Assembly: GCF_014892515.1 (NCBI RefSeq)
Contig: NZ_JADBGR010000084.1
Span: 1-64,000, forward strand
Source of the DNA: Myceligenerans pegani
GTDB taxonomy: Bacteria; Actinomycetota; Actinomycetes; Actinomycetales; Cellulomonadaceae
Direction of reading: 5' to 3'
Length of the DNA: 64,000 nt
A model generated the notes under the pieces. That model was not told where the DNA came from. It saw only the letters and a list, made by a program, of their open reading frames with translations, and searched no databases. This document shows positions 33,982 to 43,276 of the stretch, piece by piece. The first letter of the stretch is position 1; each line of letters starts with the position of its first letter. Both the position numbers and the translations under genes were made by a program.

Positions 33982-35297
33982 GCGGTTCCCTCGCTCAGGA
34001 GCGCCCAGACGCGCTCGATGTCGGTGCGGGCCTCGCACTGTGCCACGTGCCAGCCCGCGGCGGTGAGCTCCGCGGCGGTGTCCTCGACGTCGTGCCGGTA
34101 CCCCTTGCCCCGCGGGGTCACGAGCAGCGCCCAGCAGGAGCCGTCCGTGCCCAGGGCGGCCAGCTCGCGCCGGGCGTCCGGGCCCTGCGGCCCGAGGACG
34201 GCGATCAGCAGCTCGCTCGGGCGGCGGGCGAGCCGGAGCGCCCGGGCCGTGGTTCCGGCGGCGTGCTCGGCCTCCGCCGAGCCCCGGTGGCCTTGCAGGT
34301 CGACGCAGGTGTCGAGCAGCACGTGCCGGGCGGACCGGGTCGGCACGAACCGCACGCCGTCGACGGCCGGCGCCGCGCTCGTGGCGAGGATGCGGGACGG
34401 GTGACCCGCGTCGAGGAACGACGTCGCCACCGACGCGACCAGGTCGACCGCCCACTCGCCGTCGTTCACCGCGGCCGGCCTGCCGAACGCCGCGGCGGCC
34501 CCGTCCTGGAGGTGCGGAAGCAGTCCGCGGTCCAGCAGGACGCTCACCGGCCGCACGCCGGCGCTCTCGTCGGCGCGCACCAGGAGCTGACCGCGGCGCG
34601 CGGCGCTCGCCCAGTGCACCCGGCGGGGGTCGTCGCCGGGGACGTACTCCCGCAGCACGGCGTCGTCGGACGACTGCAGTCTCCCGCCCGTGGACGCCCG
34701 GTCGACGTCGCCGCGCGTGCGGGTGCGCACGGCGAGCTCGACCGTGCGGGGCCAGACCGCCACACCCGTCGTCCCGCCGAGCGGCTGGGTCGCCCGGACC
34801 AGGCCGAACACGTCGGTGCGGGACGTCAGCAGGGGACCGAGCGGCCAGTGGCCGCGGCGCGACGGCGTGAGGGAGTACGTGACGTCGATCCGTTCGGCGC
34901 GGGCGTGCACGCGCGCCCGGATGCCCTCGTGCCCGGCGAGCTCGTGGGCGGCCTGCTCCGACAGCCGCAGGCGGGCGAGGCGCTCGTAGGCGGCGCCCGT
35001 GGGGGCGGCGGCGGAGACCGCGAGATGCACGTCGGTCCGCGCGTCGCGCACCACCGGGCTCGGCGTCACCCGGCGGTGCACCACGAGAGCGCCTCGCCCC
35101 TCGTCGAGCCGCTGCAGCCCGGTGACGAACCAGGCGAGCGCGACGGCGAGCAACGCCGCCGCGCCCGTGGCCACGAGATCGGGCAGGGACAGCAGGAGGC
35201 CGACGAGCGTGAGCACCACGCCGATCAGGCAGGCTCCGACCCCCCGGCCGGTGAGCCGGACGCGGCCGAGCCGCCGGAGTGCGGCCACCAGGGGCAT
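33978..35297 (-). CDS. DUF58 domain protein
   Basis: A 439-residue protein with two N-terminal membrane segments (ACLIGVVLTLVGLLL and VATGAAALLAVALAWFV), an extended middle and the DUF58 signature REYVPGDDPRRVHWASAARRGQLLVRADE, followed by a von Willebrand A-like region. Such proteins partner MoxR AAA ATPases. The ATG overlaps the moxR stop by one base (TGATG), and its stop overlaps the transglutaminase gene by 4. The exact activity is unknown. Confidence 0.88.
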   Translation of the reverse strand: MPLVAALRRLGRVRLTGRGVGACLIGVVLTLVGLLLSLPDLVATGAAALLAVALAWFVTGLQRLDEGRGALVVHRRVTPSPVVRDARTDVHLAVSAAAPTGAAYERLARLRLSEQAAHELAGHEGIRARVHARAERIDVTYSLTPSRRGHWPLGPLLTSRTDVFGLVRATQPLGGTTGVAVWPRTVELAVRTRTRGDVDRASTGGRLQSSDDAVLREYVPGDDPRRVHWASAARRGQLLVRADESAGVRPVSVLLDRGLLPHLQDGAAAAFGRPAAVNDGEWAVDLVASVATSFLDAGHPSRILATSAAPAVDGVRFVPTRSARHVLLDTCVDLQGHRGSAEAEHAAGTTARALRLARRPSELLIAVLGPQGPDARRELAALGTDGSCWALLVTPRGKGYRHDVEDTAAELTAAGWHVAQCEARTDIERVWALLSEGTA

Positions 35298-36418
35298 CAG
35301 CGGCGGTCGGATCGGTCGAGCGCGGGCACGGGCGTGCGGCGGACGATGTCGTCCACCATCTGCTCGGCCGTCGTGCCGCCCAGACGCGACTCGGTGGTCA
35401 GGATGAGGCGGTGCGCGATGACGGGACGGGCGAGGCGCTGGACGTCGTCGGGCAGGACGTGGTTGCGGCCCGCCATCGCGGCCATCGCCTTGGCCGCCTT
35501 GAGGAGCTGCAGCGATGCCCGAGGTGAGGCACCGAGCCGCAGCCCGGGGTGCTCGCGGGTGGTGCCCACCAGGGCGAGCACGTATCGCTTCACGGAGCTC
35601 GACGCGTAGACGCCGCGCACGAAGGCCGCGTACCGGAGCATGGCCGCGCCGTCGGTGACGGGCTCCAGGTGGCTCAGCGGAGTGGTGGCCTCCTGCCGCT
35701 CCAGCATGAGCAGCTCGGCGTCGGTGTCGGGATAGCCCACCGTGATGCGAGCCATGAAGCGGTCCCGCTGAGCCTCGGGAAGCGGGTACGTCCCCTCCAT
35801 CTCGACCGGGTTCTGCGTCGCGACGACGAGGAAGGGGCGGGGGAGCGTGTGGGTGGTGCCGTCCACCGTGGTCTGCCCCTCCTCCATGCACTCCAGCAGG
35901 GCGGACTGGGTCTTGGGGGAGGCACGGTTGATCTCGTCGCCGATGACGATGTTGCTGAACACCGGCCCGGGACGGAACTCGAACTCGTGGCTGTCGTTGC
36001 GGAAGATGTTCACGCCGGTCAGGTCGCTCGGCAGGAGGTCCGGTGTGAACTGGATCCGCCCGGCGGCGCAGTCGATGCTGCGCGCCAGGGCCTTGGCGAG
36101 CGTGGTCTTGCCGACCCCCGGCACGTCCTCCACCAGCAGGTGTCCCTCGGCCAGCAGCACCGCGAGCGTGATGTCCGCCAGGCCGGGCCTGCCCGTCACC
36201 ACCGTCTCGATCGCGGCGCGCACCCGGCTCGTGGCGTCCACCAGGTCGGCCAGCAGGGCGGCCGGGTCGCCGGACGCCGCGCCGTTCCCGGGGCCGTCCT
36301 GGACGGCGGGCGGCGGGGGCGGAACGGCGTCGACGAAGCGGCGAACGGTCCCGCCATCTGCAGCTCCGCCGGCCTGCTGGGGATGGAGCAGGCCGGGAGC
36401 GTGGGGATCGTGCTGCAC
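35297..36418 (-). CDS. MoxR-family AAA+ ATPase
   Basis: A 373-residue MoxR ATPase, thought to act as a chaperone for the assembly of extracytoplasmic complexes. Seen: Walker A EDVPGVGKTTLAKALA, Walker B NIVIGDEINRASPKTQSALLE, sensor 1 VVATQNPVEMEGTYPLPEAQ and the C-terminal lid. A Pro-rich N-terminus (PPPPPAVQDG) precedes the fold. The GTG at 36418 has GGAGGT 8 bases upstream. It is the first gene of the moxR-DUF58-transglutaminase operon; MFS gene 76 bp upstream is in the same orientation. Confidence 0.92.
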   Translation of the reverse strand: MQHDPHAPGLLHPQQAGGAADGGTVRRFVDAVPPPPPAVQDGPGNGAASGDPAALLADLVDATSRVRAAIETVVTGRPGLADITLAVLLAEGHLLVEDVPGVGKTTLAKALARSIDCAAGRIQFTPDLLPSDLTGVNIFRNDSHEFEFRPGPVFSNIVIGDEINRASPKTQSALLECMEEGQTTVDGTTHTLPRPFLVVATQNPVEMEGTYPLPEAQRDRFMARITVGYPDTDAELLMLERQEATTPLSHLEPVTDGAAMLRYAAFVRGVYASSSVKRYVLALVGTTREHPGLRLGASPRASLQLLKAAKAMAAMAGRNHVLPDDVQRLARPVIAHRLILTTESRLGGTTAEQMVDDIVRRTPVPALDRSDRR

Positions 36419-36494
36419 TGGGGAAACCTCCGTCGGCCCGGGTCTGGGGAGCTGTCACGTCTCGGACGCCGCGCCGGGCGTCCGCTGTGTCCGT

Positions 36495-37673
36495 TCAGCC
36501 TAATGGAGGTGGCCGGGAATCTGTTGCGTTCGTCACCCGGCCCAGCCCGAGGGTGACGACGGCGATCGCGGCGGCCAGTGCCAGGAACGCTCCCGAGTAG
36601 CCCGCACCGGCGATCACGAGCCCGAGCGTGAACGCGCCCGCGCCGAGTCCGCCGTCGTAGGCGATGTTCCAGATCGTGCTGGCCGCGCCGTGGTGACCGG
36701 TGCCGAGGGCGCGCATCACGGAGACGAAGGAGTCGTTCTGCGTCGCACCGAAGCCGGCGCCGAGCAGGAACGCGCCGAGGAGGAACCACGGACCCCCGGC
36801 CAGGGAGACGGCGACGAGCGCGACGCCGGCGGCGCACGTCAGGCCCGCGGGAAGGAGGAGCCGTCCGGTGCCGATCCGGTCGCCCGCCGCCCCGGCGGCC
36901 AGCCGTGCCGCCACGAGCGCGACCGACGCGATCAGCAGGGCGAGCGCGACGTCTCGTGTGCCGGGCCCCGCGACCGGGATGAACGTGGTCGCGGCGCCGA
37001 ACGAGGCAGCGGCGAGGAGGAAGATCCCGATCGGCCGGACGATGTGCCGGGCGGCGGCGAGCGACCGGAGCGTGAAGCTCCCGCGGTCGCGGCCGGGTAG
37101 TCCCAGGGCGATGAGGGCGCCGGCCAGGGACGCGGCTCCCGCGAACCAGAAGGTGACGTCGAACCCCCAGGTTCCGGCCACCCAGACACCGCCGGGCAGG
37201 GCGACGAGATTGGGCAGGGCCGCCGACGTCCCGTAGAGGGCGGCGGAGCGGGCGAAGCGGCCGGCCGCCGAGAGCTCGGCGACCAGCGTCCCGCCGGCGA
37301 CGACGACCAGCGCGAACCCCGCCCCGCGCGCCGCGGACAGGGCCAGGACGGGCAGGAGATCGGGCGTGAGCAGGTAGAACGGGGTCGGCGCGCCCAGGAG
37401 CGCGGCGCCCACCACCACCATCGCGCGCAGGTCGAGCAGGCGGAACAGCCACGGCATGGCCAGCTGGGCGGCGACCGTCCCGGCCATCATGACGCCGGTC
37501 GTACCGCCCATCGCCGCGCTGCCGGCGCCGCCCTCGGCGGCCCACAGGGGGACGACGGACAGCAGCGCCGCGTAGTTCGTCAGCGCGAGGAAGGTGACGA
37601 CCAGGAGCACCACGAACCCGCCCGGCCGGCGGATGACGTCGTGCGGGGTCGCTGTCGTGCCGGCCGTGCTCAT
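36495..37673 (-). CDS. MFS transporter
   Basis: A 392-residue major facilitator permease with about twelve hydrophobic segments (first VVLLVVTFLALTNYAALLSV). It resembles small drug or sugar exporters; no substrate motif is decisive. The ATG at 37673 is preferred over the upstream start at 37709 because the family start sits there. It is divergent from the GH74 xyloglucanase (241-bp gap with two LacI-type sites), so it could belong to the same regulon, but it has no clear -10 tied to those sites. Confidence 0.85.
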   Translation of the reverse strand: MSTAGTTATPHDVIRRPGGFVVLLVVTFLALTNYAALLSVVPLWAAEGGAGSAAMGGTTGVMMAGTVAAQLAMPWLFRLLDLRAMVVVGAALLGAPTPFYLLTPDLLPVLALSAARGAGFALVVVAGGTLVAELSAAGRFARSAALYGTSAALPNLVALPGGVWVAGTWGFDVTFWFAGAASLAGALIALGLPGRDRGSFTLRSLAAARHIVRPIGIFLLAAASFGAATTFIPVAGPGTRDVALALLIASVALVAARLAAGAAGDRIGTGRLLLPAGLTCAAGVALVAVSLAGGPWFLLGAFLLGAGFGATQNDSFVSVMRALGTGHHGAASTIWNIAYDGGLGAGAFTLGLVIAGAGYSGAFLALAAAIAVVTLGLGRVTNATDSRPPPLG

Positions 37674-37780
37674 ACGGCGAGTGTGGGGCCGCGAGGCCGC
37701 GCGGGACAAGCGAGTACCGCTTCACCGGGATTCAGGCGGACTGAAGGGGCGGTGCTGCCCGGGAAGACCCACGGGCTCAC

Positions 37781-37792
37781 CTAACCGTTTAG
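37781..37792. promoter_or_regulatory. Distal LacI-type operator before GH74
   Basis: CTAACC-GTTTAG is a 12-bp near-palindrome (one mismatch) with central CG, 25 bp upstream of the main operator in the MFS/GH74 divergent region. Confidence 0.45.
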
Positions 37793-37816
37793 AGCCGCCC
37801 GGCCCCTCTTCCGGTC

Positions 37817-37832
37817 GTCGAAGCGCTTCAAC
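37817..37832. promoter_or_regulatory. Main operator in GH74 promoter
   Basis: GTCGAAGC-GCTTCAAC is a 16-bp palindrome with one mismatch, immediately before TACGTT (37833-37838, likely -10). It shares 13 of 16 bases with the GH31 operator at 16112-16127. Confidence 0.7.
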
Positions 37833-37838
37833 TACGTT
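37833..37838 (+). promoter_or_regulatory. -10 of GH74 promoter
   Basis: TACGTT with a weak TTCCGG 18 bp upstream; the operator fills the spacer. The predicted leader is about 70 bases. Confidence 0.45.
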
Positions 37839-37914
37839 GCCCGTGCCGGGCACAGAGCGGTGTCCGCCAGGGGCCGCGGGTCCCTGAGGTGTCGGCACGA
37901 AGAGGTGAGTACGG

Positions 37915-40686
37915 ATGAGACTTCGGCCAGTCGTCGCAGCCCTTGCCGGGTTGGGACTCGGAGCGGCCGGGCTGGGCGCCGCCGCGGTGAGCACCGCGGC
38001 GGCGAGCCCGCCCGCGTCCATCACATCGACCGCGGGGAGCGTGACCGCGCAGCAGGCCGACTACGAGTGGGGCAACGTCGAGATCGTCGGCGGCGGCTTC
38101 GTTCCCGGCATCGTGTACAGCGAGGCCGAGCAGGGCCTGGCCTACGTCCGTACCGACGTCGGGGGCGCGTACCGCCGCGAGGGCGGTTCCGGCCGCTGGA
38201 TTCCGCTGCTGGACCACGTCGGCTGGGACGACTGGGGCCACAGCGGCGTCCTGTCGATCGCCCCGGACCCCACCGACGCGGACCGCGTCTATGCGATGGT
38301 CGGCTCCTACACGAACTCCTGGGACCCGAACAACGGCGCGATCCTGCGCAGCTCGGACCGGGGCGAGACCTGGGAGAAGGCCGACCTGCCGTTCAAGGTG
38401 GGCGGCAACATGCCCGGCCGGGGCATGGGCGAGCGGCTCGCCGTCGACCCCAGCGACCCGCGCGTGCTGTACCTCGGCACGGAGGGCGGGAACGGGCTGT
38501 GGCGCAGCACCGACCGCGGGGTGACCTGGTCCGAGGTCGGCAACTTCCCCAACCCAGGCAACTACGTGCAGGACCCGTCGGACCCGAACGACTACCTCAC
38601 CAGCAACCAAGGCGTCCTCTGGGTGGAGTTCGATCCGGCCGGCGTGCCCGCGGGCTCGCCGTCGGGCACCGTCTACGTCGGCGTGGCCGACAAGGAGAAC
38701 AACGTCTACCGCTCCACCGACGCGGGCTCCACGTGGGAGCGCGTGCCCGGCCAGCCCACGGGCTTCATCCCGCACAAGGCGGTGCTCGACACCGCGGGCG
38801 GCCAGCTCTACCTGGCGACGTCGGACACGGGCGGCCCGTACGACGGCGGGCTCGGCGACGTCTGGCGCATGGACACCGCCACGGGCGACTGGACGCGGAT
38901 CAGCCCTGTGCCGTCGGACGACCCGGACGCCTACTTCGGCTTCTCGGGCCTGACGATCGACCGGCAGGACCCGGACACGATCATGGCCGTCAGCCAGATC
39001 TCGTGGTGGCCGGACATCCAGATCTACCGCAGCACCGACCGCGGCGAGACGTGGAGCCCGATCTGGGAATGGGCCTCCTACCCGCAGCGCACTCTGCGCT
39101 ATTCGCTCGACATCTCCGGGGCACCCTGGCTCGACTTCGGCAATCAGGACGCGCCGGACAACCCCAGCCCCAAGCTCGGCTGGATGACCGAGTCCTTCGA
39201 GATCGACCCGTTCGACTCGGACAGCTTCCTGTACGGCACCGGCGCCACCGTCTACGGCGGCGAGAACCTCACCGCATGGGACTCGGGCGGGACCGTGGAC
39301 ATCGCCGTCCGCGCCCAGGGGATCGAGGAGACGGCGGTCCAGGACCTCGCCGCCCCGCCCGGCGCCGTGGACCTCGTCTCGGGGATGTATGACATCGGTG
39401 GCTTCGTGCACGACGACGTCACCACCGTGCCGGATCGCTTCCACTACACGCAGCCGTACCAGACGGGTGTGCTCGGCGTGGACTTCGCGCAGGACGCTCC
39501 GGACACGATGGTGCGTGTCGGAGAGTCCGACCAGGAGGGTGCCGGGCACCTGGGCGTGTCGACGTCCGGCGGTGACTCGTGGTGGGCCGCGCAGGAGCCG
39601 GGCGGCGTCACCGGGCCGGGCACGGTCGCGATCAACGCGGACGGCTCGCGGATCGTGTGGAGCCCGACCGGTACTGGCGTGCACGTGTCCACGACGCTCG
39701 GGTCGAGCTGGACGGCGTCGTCGGGCGTGCCCGACGGCGCGCGGGTCGAGGCCGACCGGACGGACCCGCAGCGCTTCTACGCCATGGCGGGGGGCACGTT
39801 CTACGTGTCCGACGACGGTGGCGCGACCTTCACGGCCTCCGCCGCCTCCGGCCTGCCGACCGGCGAGGTCCGGTTCGGCGCGGTGCCCGGACGCTCCGGT
39901 GAGATCTTCGTCGCCGGCAGCGCGGAGGGCGGCCCGTACGGGTTGTGGCACTCCACCGACGGCGGAGCCGGCTTCACGCGGGTGCCCGGCATCGACGAGG
40001 CCGACGCCGTCGGCTTCGGCGCCCCCGCCCCCGGGTTCGACCACCCGGCCGTCTACGTCTCGGCGCGGGTGGACGGCGTGCGCGGCCTGTTCCGGTCCGA
40101 CGACGCCGGGGCCTCCTGGGTGCGGATCAATGACGACGAGCACCAGTTCGCCTGGACGGGCCAGGTCATCACCGGCGACCCCGACGTGTTCGGCCGCGTC
40201 TACGTCGGCACGAACGGGCGGGGCATCGTCATCGGCGAGTTCACGGGGACGGCACCGTCCCCCGATCCCACGCCGACCGACGAGCCCACGGAGCCCGAGC
40301 CGACACCCACGCCCACACCGACTCCCACGCCCACGCCGGATCCCACCGGGACCGCCCCGGCGCCGGACTGCGTGGCCGAGTGGCGGGCCGTGAACGAGTG
40401 GGGCAGCGGCTTCCAGGGAGAGGTCACGGTGACCAGCACCGGCACCGAGACGCTCGACCCGTGGGTGATCGAGTGGTCGTTCCCGCCGGGAGTCCGGATC
40501 TCCAGCGGCTGGGGCGCCGACGTCGTCCAGGACGGGACCTCCGTCACGGCGACGGCGCCGTCGTGGAACAGCGACCTGGCGCCCGGGGAGTCGGCGTCCG
40601 TCGGCTTCGTGGCCTCGATGCCGGACGGCACCGCGCCGTCGGCCGACGACATCCGGCTCGGCGGAACCGCCTGCGGGGCGCCCTGA
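37915..40686 (+). CDS. Secreted GH74 xyloglucanase with CBM2
   Basis: A 923-residue extracellular enzyme that cuts the backbone of xyloglucan. The signal peptide (about residues 1-30, ending TAAA-SP) is followed by a two-propeller GH74 domain (about 50-775) with conserved WGNVEIVGGGFVPGIVYS, the likely catalytic Asp81 (RTDVGGAYR) and Asp493 (GMYDIGGFVHDD), and many SSDRGETWEK-type Asp-box repeats. A Pro/Thr/Glu linker (about 778-817) leads to a family 2 cellulose-binding module from Cys819 to the end, with the pattern AEWRAVNEWGSGFQGEVTVT and WVIEWSFPPG. The ATG at 37915 has AAGAGGTGAG upstream. It may work with the GH31 enzyme, whose operator it shares. Confidence 0.93.
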   Translation: MRLRPVVAALAGLGLGAAGLGAAAVSTAAASPPASITSTAGSVTAQQADYEWGNVEIVGGGFVPGIVYSEAEQGLAYVRTDVGGAYRREGGSGRWIPLLDHVGWDDWGHSGVLSIAPDPTDADRVYAMVGSYTNSWDPNNGAILRSSDRGETWEKADLPFKVGGNMPGRGMGERLAVDPSDPRVLYLGTEGGNGLWRSTDRGVTWSEVGNFPNPGNYVQDPSDPNDYLTSNQGVLWVEFDPAGVPAGSPSGTVYVGVADKENNVYRSTDAGSTWERVPGQPTGFIPHKAVLDTAGGQLYLATSDTGGPYDGGLGDVWRMDTATGDWTRISPVPSDDPDAYFGFSGLTIDRQDPDTIMAVSQISWWPDIQIYRSTDRGETWSPIWEWASYPQRTLRYSLDISGAPWLDFGNQDAPDNPSPKLGWMTESFEIDPFDSDSFLYGTGATVYGGENLTAWDSGGTVDIAVRAQGIEETAVQDLAAPPGAVDLVSGMYDIGGFVHDDVTTVPDRFHYTQPYQTGVLGVDFAQDAPDTMVRVGESDQEGAGHLGVSTSGGDSWWAAQEPGGVTGPGTVAINADGSRIVWSPTGTGVHVSTTLGSSWTASSGVPDGARVEADRTDPQRFYAMAGGTFYVSDDGGATFTASAASGLPTGEVRFGAVPGRSGEIFVAGSAEGGPYGLWHSTDGGAGFTRVPGIDEADAVGFGAPAPGFDHPAVYVSARVDGVRGLFRSDDAGASWVRINDDEHQFAWTGQVITGDPDVFGRVYVGTNGRGIVIGEFTGTAPSPDPTPTDEPTEPEPTPTPTPTPTPTPDPTGTAPAPDCVAEWRAVNEWGSGFQGEVTVTSTGTETLDPWVIEWSFPPGVRISSGWGADVVQDGTSVTATAPSWNSDLAPGESASVGFVASMPDGTAPSADDIRLGGTACGAP

Positions 40687-40777
40687 CGCCCGGCCGGTGT
40701 CGTCCGGTGCGCGATCCTGAACGATCGCGTGCGACCATGTCTGATCCGGCATGATCAAGCACAACTTCACACGACCA

Positions 40778-40816
40778 CGGGGTGGGTGTCCGGTTCCGGC
40801 CGGGCGCCCACCCCGT
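40778..40816 (+). terminator. Terminator of GH74 gene
   Basis: ACGGGGTGGG (40778-40787) pairs perfectly with CCCACCCCGT (40807-40816), followed by CTCTTCGTG. A second inner GC pairing can form in the loop. Confidence 0.7.
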
Positions 40817-41013
40817 CTCTTCGTGCGGGCGTCCGGGCCCGGCCGAACGCCTGGATCGCACCCGGCGCCCGTTCCGGCGCCCGCGCACCGAGAAGACCGC
40901 GATGCCCGGAACGGACACGCGCGGGTTCCCCATTTCCTCCACCGCGTCTTTATGTTCTTGACCTGCATATTGACATTACCTGCACGAGTTGCCGCGATCA
41001 AATCTCAGGCTAT

Positions 41014-41039
41014 GTGGAGCAAAGTGGAGTAGCGTGGAG
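41014..41039 (+). promoter_or_regulatory. MraZ operator: three GTGGAG repeats
   Basis: GTGGAG occurs at 41014-41019, 41024-41029 and 41034-41039, with exact 10-bp periodicity. MraZ is known to bind short direct repeats spaced 10 bp before its own gene, so this is very likely the autoregulatory site of the division cluster. Confidence 0.85.
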
Positions 41040-41069
41040 GCCGCGGGAGCGCGAGGGGAGGTGCGAGCC

Positions 41070-41552
41070 GTGGACACTGCGACAGCCGGGTTGCCGGCGG
41101 GCGGGTTCGCGGGCCTGGGCCTGCTCCTCGGCACGTTCACCCCGAAGCTCGACGAGAAGGGCCGGCTCATCCTTCCCGCCAAGTTCCGGGGCCGTCTCGC
41201 CGGGGGCCTCGTCATGACCCGCGGTCAGGACAGGTGCCTCTTCCTGCTCCCGATGGATGAGTTCAGCCGGATCTACGAGCAGGTCCGTTCCGCGCCCGTG
41301 ACGAGCCAACAGGCGCGCGACTACCTGCGGATGTTCCTGTCGAGCGCCTCGGACGAGGTGCCCGACAAGCAGGGCCGGGTCTCCATTCCCGGGCCCCTGC
41401 GCGAGTACGCGGGCCTGGGTCGCGACGTGGTCGTGATCGGGGTCGGCACCCGCGTGGAGGTCTGGGACGCGGACACCTGGGCGGCCTACTCGGAGGAGAA
41501 GGAGGCGGGTTACGCCGAGATCGCGGAGACGATCTCGGATCTCGGCTTCTGA
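41070..41552 (+). CDS. mraZ: Transcriptional regulator MraZ
   Basis: A 160-residue AbrB-like double-repeat regulator that heads the dcw cluster and represses it. The two repeats open with [20 protein letters not shown] and [22 protein letters not shown]. The GTG at 41070 has GGGGAGGTG upstream and gives about 19 residues before the usual MFLGT-type start; at that spot the codons are CTG/CTC, so no shorter start is available. It binds the GTGGAG repeats just upstream. Confidence 0.94.
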   Translation: MDTATAGLPAGGFAGLGLLLGTFTPKLDEKGRLILPAKFRGRLAGGLVMTRGQDRCLFLLPMDEFSRIYEQVRSAPVTSQQARDYLRMFLSSASDEVPDKQGRVSIPGPLREYAGLGRDVVVIGVGTRVEVWDADTWAAYSEEKEAGYAEIAETISDLGF

Positions 41553-41744
41553 CCGCGGCGGGGTTCACCGGCCGTCCGGTGAGGCCTCCTCCCGCGAAAT
41601 CTGGCGCACTTCCCCGGCGCCAGAAGCGCGGAGGGAGACCTGACCGGGCGGCCGTGCCCACCCGGGGTGGCCCTCGGCACCTGGGCAAAACAAAAGAATC
41701 GGGCAAGCAACGAGAACGGAACGAAAAGGGAAGGAGGACGAGAC

Positions 41745-42830
41745 ATGATGAACACCACCGAGGAACGCGCGGGCGACGCGGCGGACCGGCACCTGCCCGT
41801 CCTCCTGCAGCGCTGCGTCGACCTGCTCGCTCCGGCCCTGGCCGGGCCGGGTTCCGTGCTCGTCGACTGCACGCTCGGCATGGGCGGCCACACCGAGGGC
41901 GTCCTGGAGCAGGTGCCCACCGCGCGCGTGATCGGCATCGACCGCGACCCGGAGGCCCTCCGGCTCGCGTCAGCGCGCCTGGCGCGTTTCGGGGACCGGT
42001 TCACCCCGGTGCACGCGGTCTACGACGAGATCGGCGCCGTCGTCGCCACGCACACGGCCGGCGGCCCCACGCCGGGTGCCGTGCAGGGCGTGCTCATGGA
42101 CCTCGGCGTGAGCTCGCTGCAGCTCGACGAGGCGGGCCGCGGCTTCGCGTACGCCCAGGACGCGCCGCTCGACATGCGGATGGACCCCACCCGCGGGCAG
42201 ACGGCGGCCGACGTGCTCAACACCTACGACGAGCGCGAGCTCGCCCGGATCCTGCGGGAGTACGGCGAGGAGCGGTTCGCGCCGAGGATCGCGCGGGCGA
42301 TCGTCCGGCGCCGCGAGTCCCGGCCGTGGGAACGCTCGGGCGACCTCGTCGACCTGCTGCGCGCCACGATCCCGGCCGCGACGCGGAAGACCGGCGGACA
42401 TCCCGCCAAGCGCGCGTTCCAGGCGCTGCGCATCGAGGTGAACGGCGAGATCGAGGTGCTCGAGCGCGCCGTGCCGGCGGCGATCGAGGCACTGGCGGTC
42501 GACGGTCGGATCGTCGTGGAGTCGTACCACTCGCTGGAGGACCGCATCGTCAAGCGGGCGCTGCAGCGCGGGACGACGTCGTCGGCCCCGGCCGGCCTGC
42601 CCGTCGAGCCCGAGACCCACCGGCCCTACCTGGAGGCGCTGACCCGTGGCGCGGAGACCGCCGACGGGCCGGAGCTGGAGCGCAACCCGCGCTCCGCATC
42701 GGTCCGCCTGCGGGCCGCCCGCCGCCTGCGCCCCACCCCGGACCACCTGCGCGAGGCACGCGACGAGCGTCCCCGGGCAGGTCACGGAACCCCCCGAAAG
42801 AACCAGGCACGCAAGGAGGACCGCCGATGA
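41745..42830 (+). CDS. rsmH: 16S rRNA m4C1402 methyltransferase
   Basis: A 361-residue SAM-dependent enzyme that N4-methylates C1402 of 16S rRNA. Seen: [13 protein letters not shown], motif [23 protein letters not shown], the [18 protein letters not shown] signature and [15 protein letters not shown]. The ATG at 41745 has AAGGAGG at 41731-41737; a second ATG follows directly. The 192-bp leader contains a 7-bp-stem hairpin (41601-41623) and an unusually A-rich tract (about 41686-41736). It overlaps ftsL by 4 bases. Confidence 0.95.
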   Translation: MMNTTEERAGDAADRHLPVLLQRCVDLLAPALAGPGSVLVDCTLGMGGHTEGVLEQVPTARVIGIDRDPEALRLASARLARFGDRFTPVHAVYDEIGAVVATHTAGGPTPGAVQGVLMDLGVSSLQLDEAGRGFAYAQDAPLDMRMDPTRGQTAADVLNTYDERELARILREYGEERFAPRIARAIVRRRESRPWERSGDLVDLLRATIPAATRKTGGHPAKRAFQALRIEVNGEIEVLERAVPAAIEALAVDGRIVVESYHSLEDRIVKRALQRGTTSSAPAGLPVEPETHRPYLEALTRGAETADGPELERNPRSASVRLRAARRLRPTPDHLREARDERPRAGHGTPRKNQARKEDRR

Positions 42831-43276
42831 GCGCAGCACGCGCCGCAGCCGCGCGGACCACTACCGCACCCACCCGGTCGCCGTCGCGCCCGGCCGGACG
42901 CCCCGAGCGCCGGCCGCCGCTGACCGCGATCCCCGGCGGCGCCGGACGGACCGGCCGCCGGTTCGACGCCGTCCGTGCGCCCCTGCATGCCCGGTCCAAG
43001 GTCCCGTTCCTCGTGCTGTGCGTCACCATCCTGCTCGGCGCGCTCGTCACCGCGCTGGTGCTGAACACGACGCTCGCGCGGGGCTCGTACGAGATGGCGC
43101 GGCTGCAGAGCGACGTGGGCCGCACCGCCCAGGACGTGCAGGGTCTCCAGGAGGACATCGCGCAGGCCGAGACGGACCTCGCCGCCACGGCCCGCTCCTA
43201 CGGGATGGTCCCCGCCGAGAACCCGACCATGTTCTCGGTCGAGACCGGCAAGGTGGTGCAGGGGAACGACAAGTGA
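42827..43276 (+). CDS. ftsL: Cell division protein FtsL-like
   Basis: A 149-residue bitopic protein with a long basic N-terminus, one membrane helix ([21 protein letters not shown], about residues 59-79) and a leucine-zipper-like coiled coil ([18 protein letters not shown]). Position between rsmH and ftsI and topology identify it as FtsL, which bridges FtsQ and the FtsW-FtsI synthase. It overlaps both neighbours by 4 bases. Sequence conservation in this family is always low. Confidence 0.85.
   Translation: MSAARAAAARTTTAPTRSPSRPAGRPERRPPLTAIPGGAGRTGRRFDAVRAPLHARSKVPFLVLCVTILLGALVTALVLNTTLARGSYEMARLQSDVGRTAQDVQGLQEDIAQAETDLAATARSYGMVPAENPTMFSVETGKVVQGNDK

Larger units (their letters stand above)
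40687..41069 (+). other. 383-bp gap between GH74 gene and mraZ
   Basis: This stretch holds the GH74 terminator (40778-40816), about 140 bp in which I see no feature, and the mraZ promoter/operator region. Possible promoter hexamers are TTGCCG (40989-40994) with TATGTG (41011-41016) 16 bp later, and TTGACA at 40970-40975. No open frame that looks coding was found. Confidence 0.6.
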
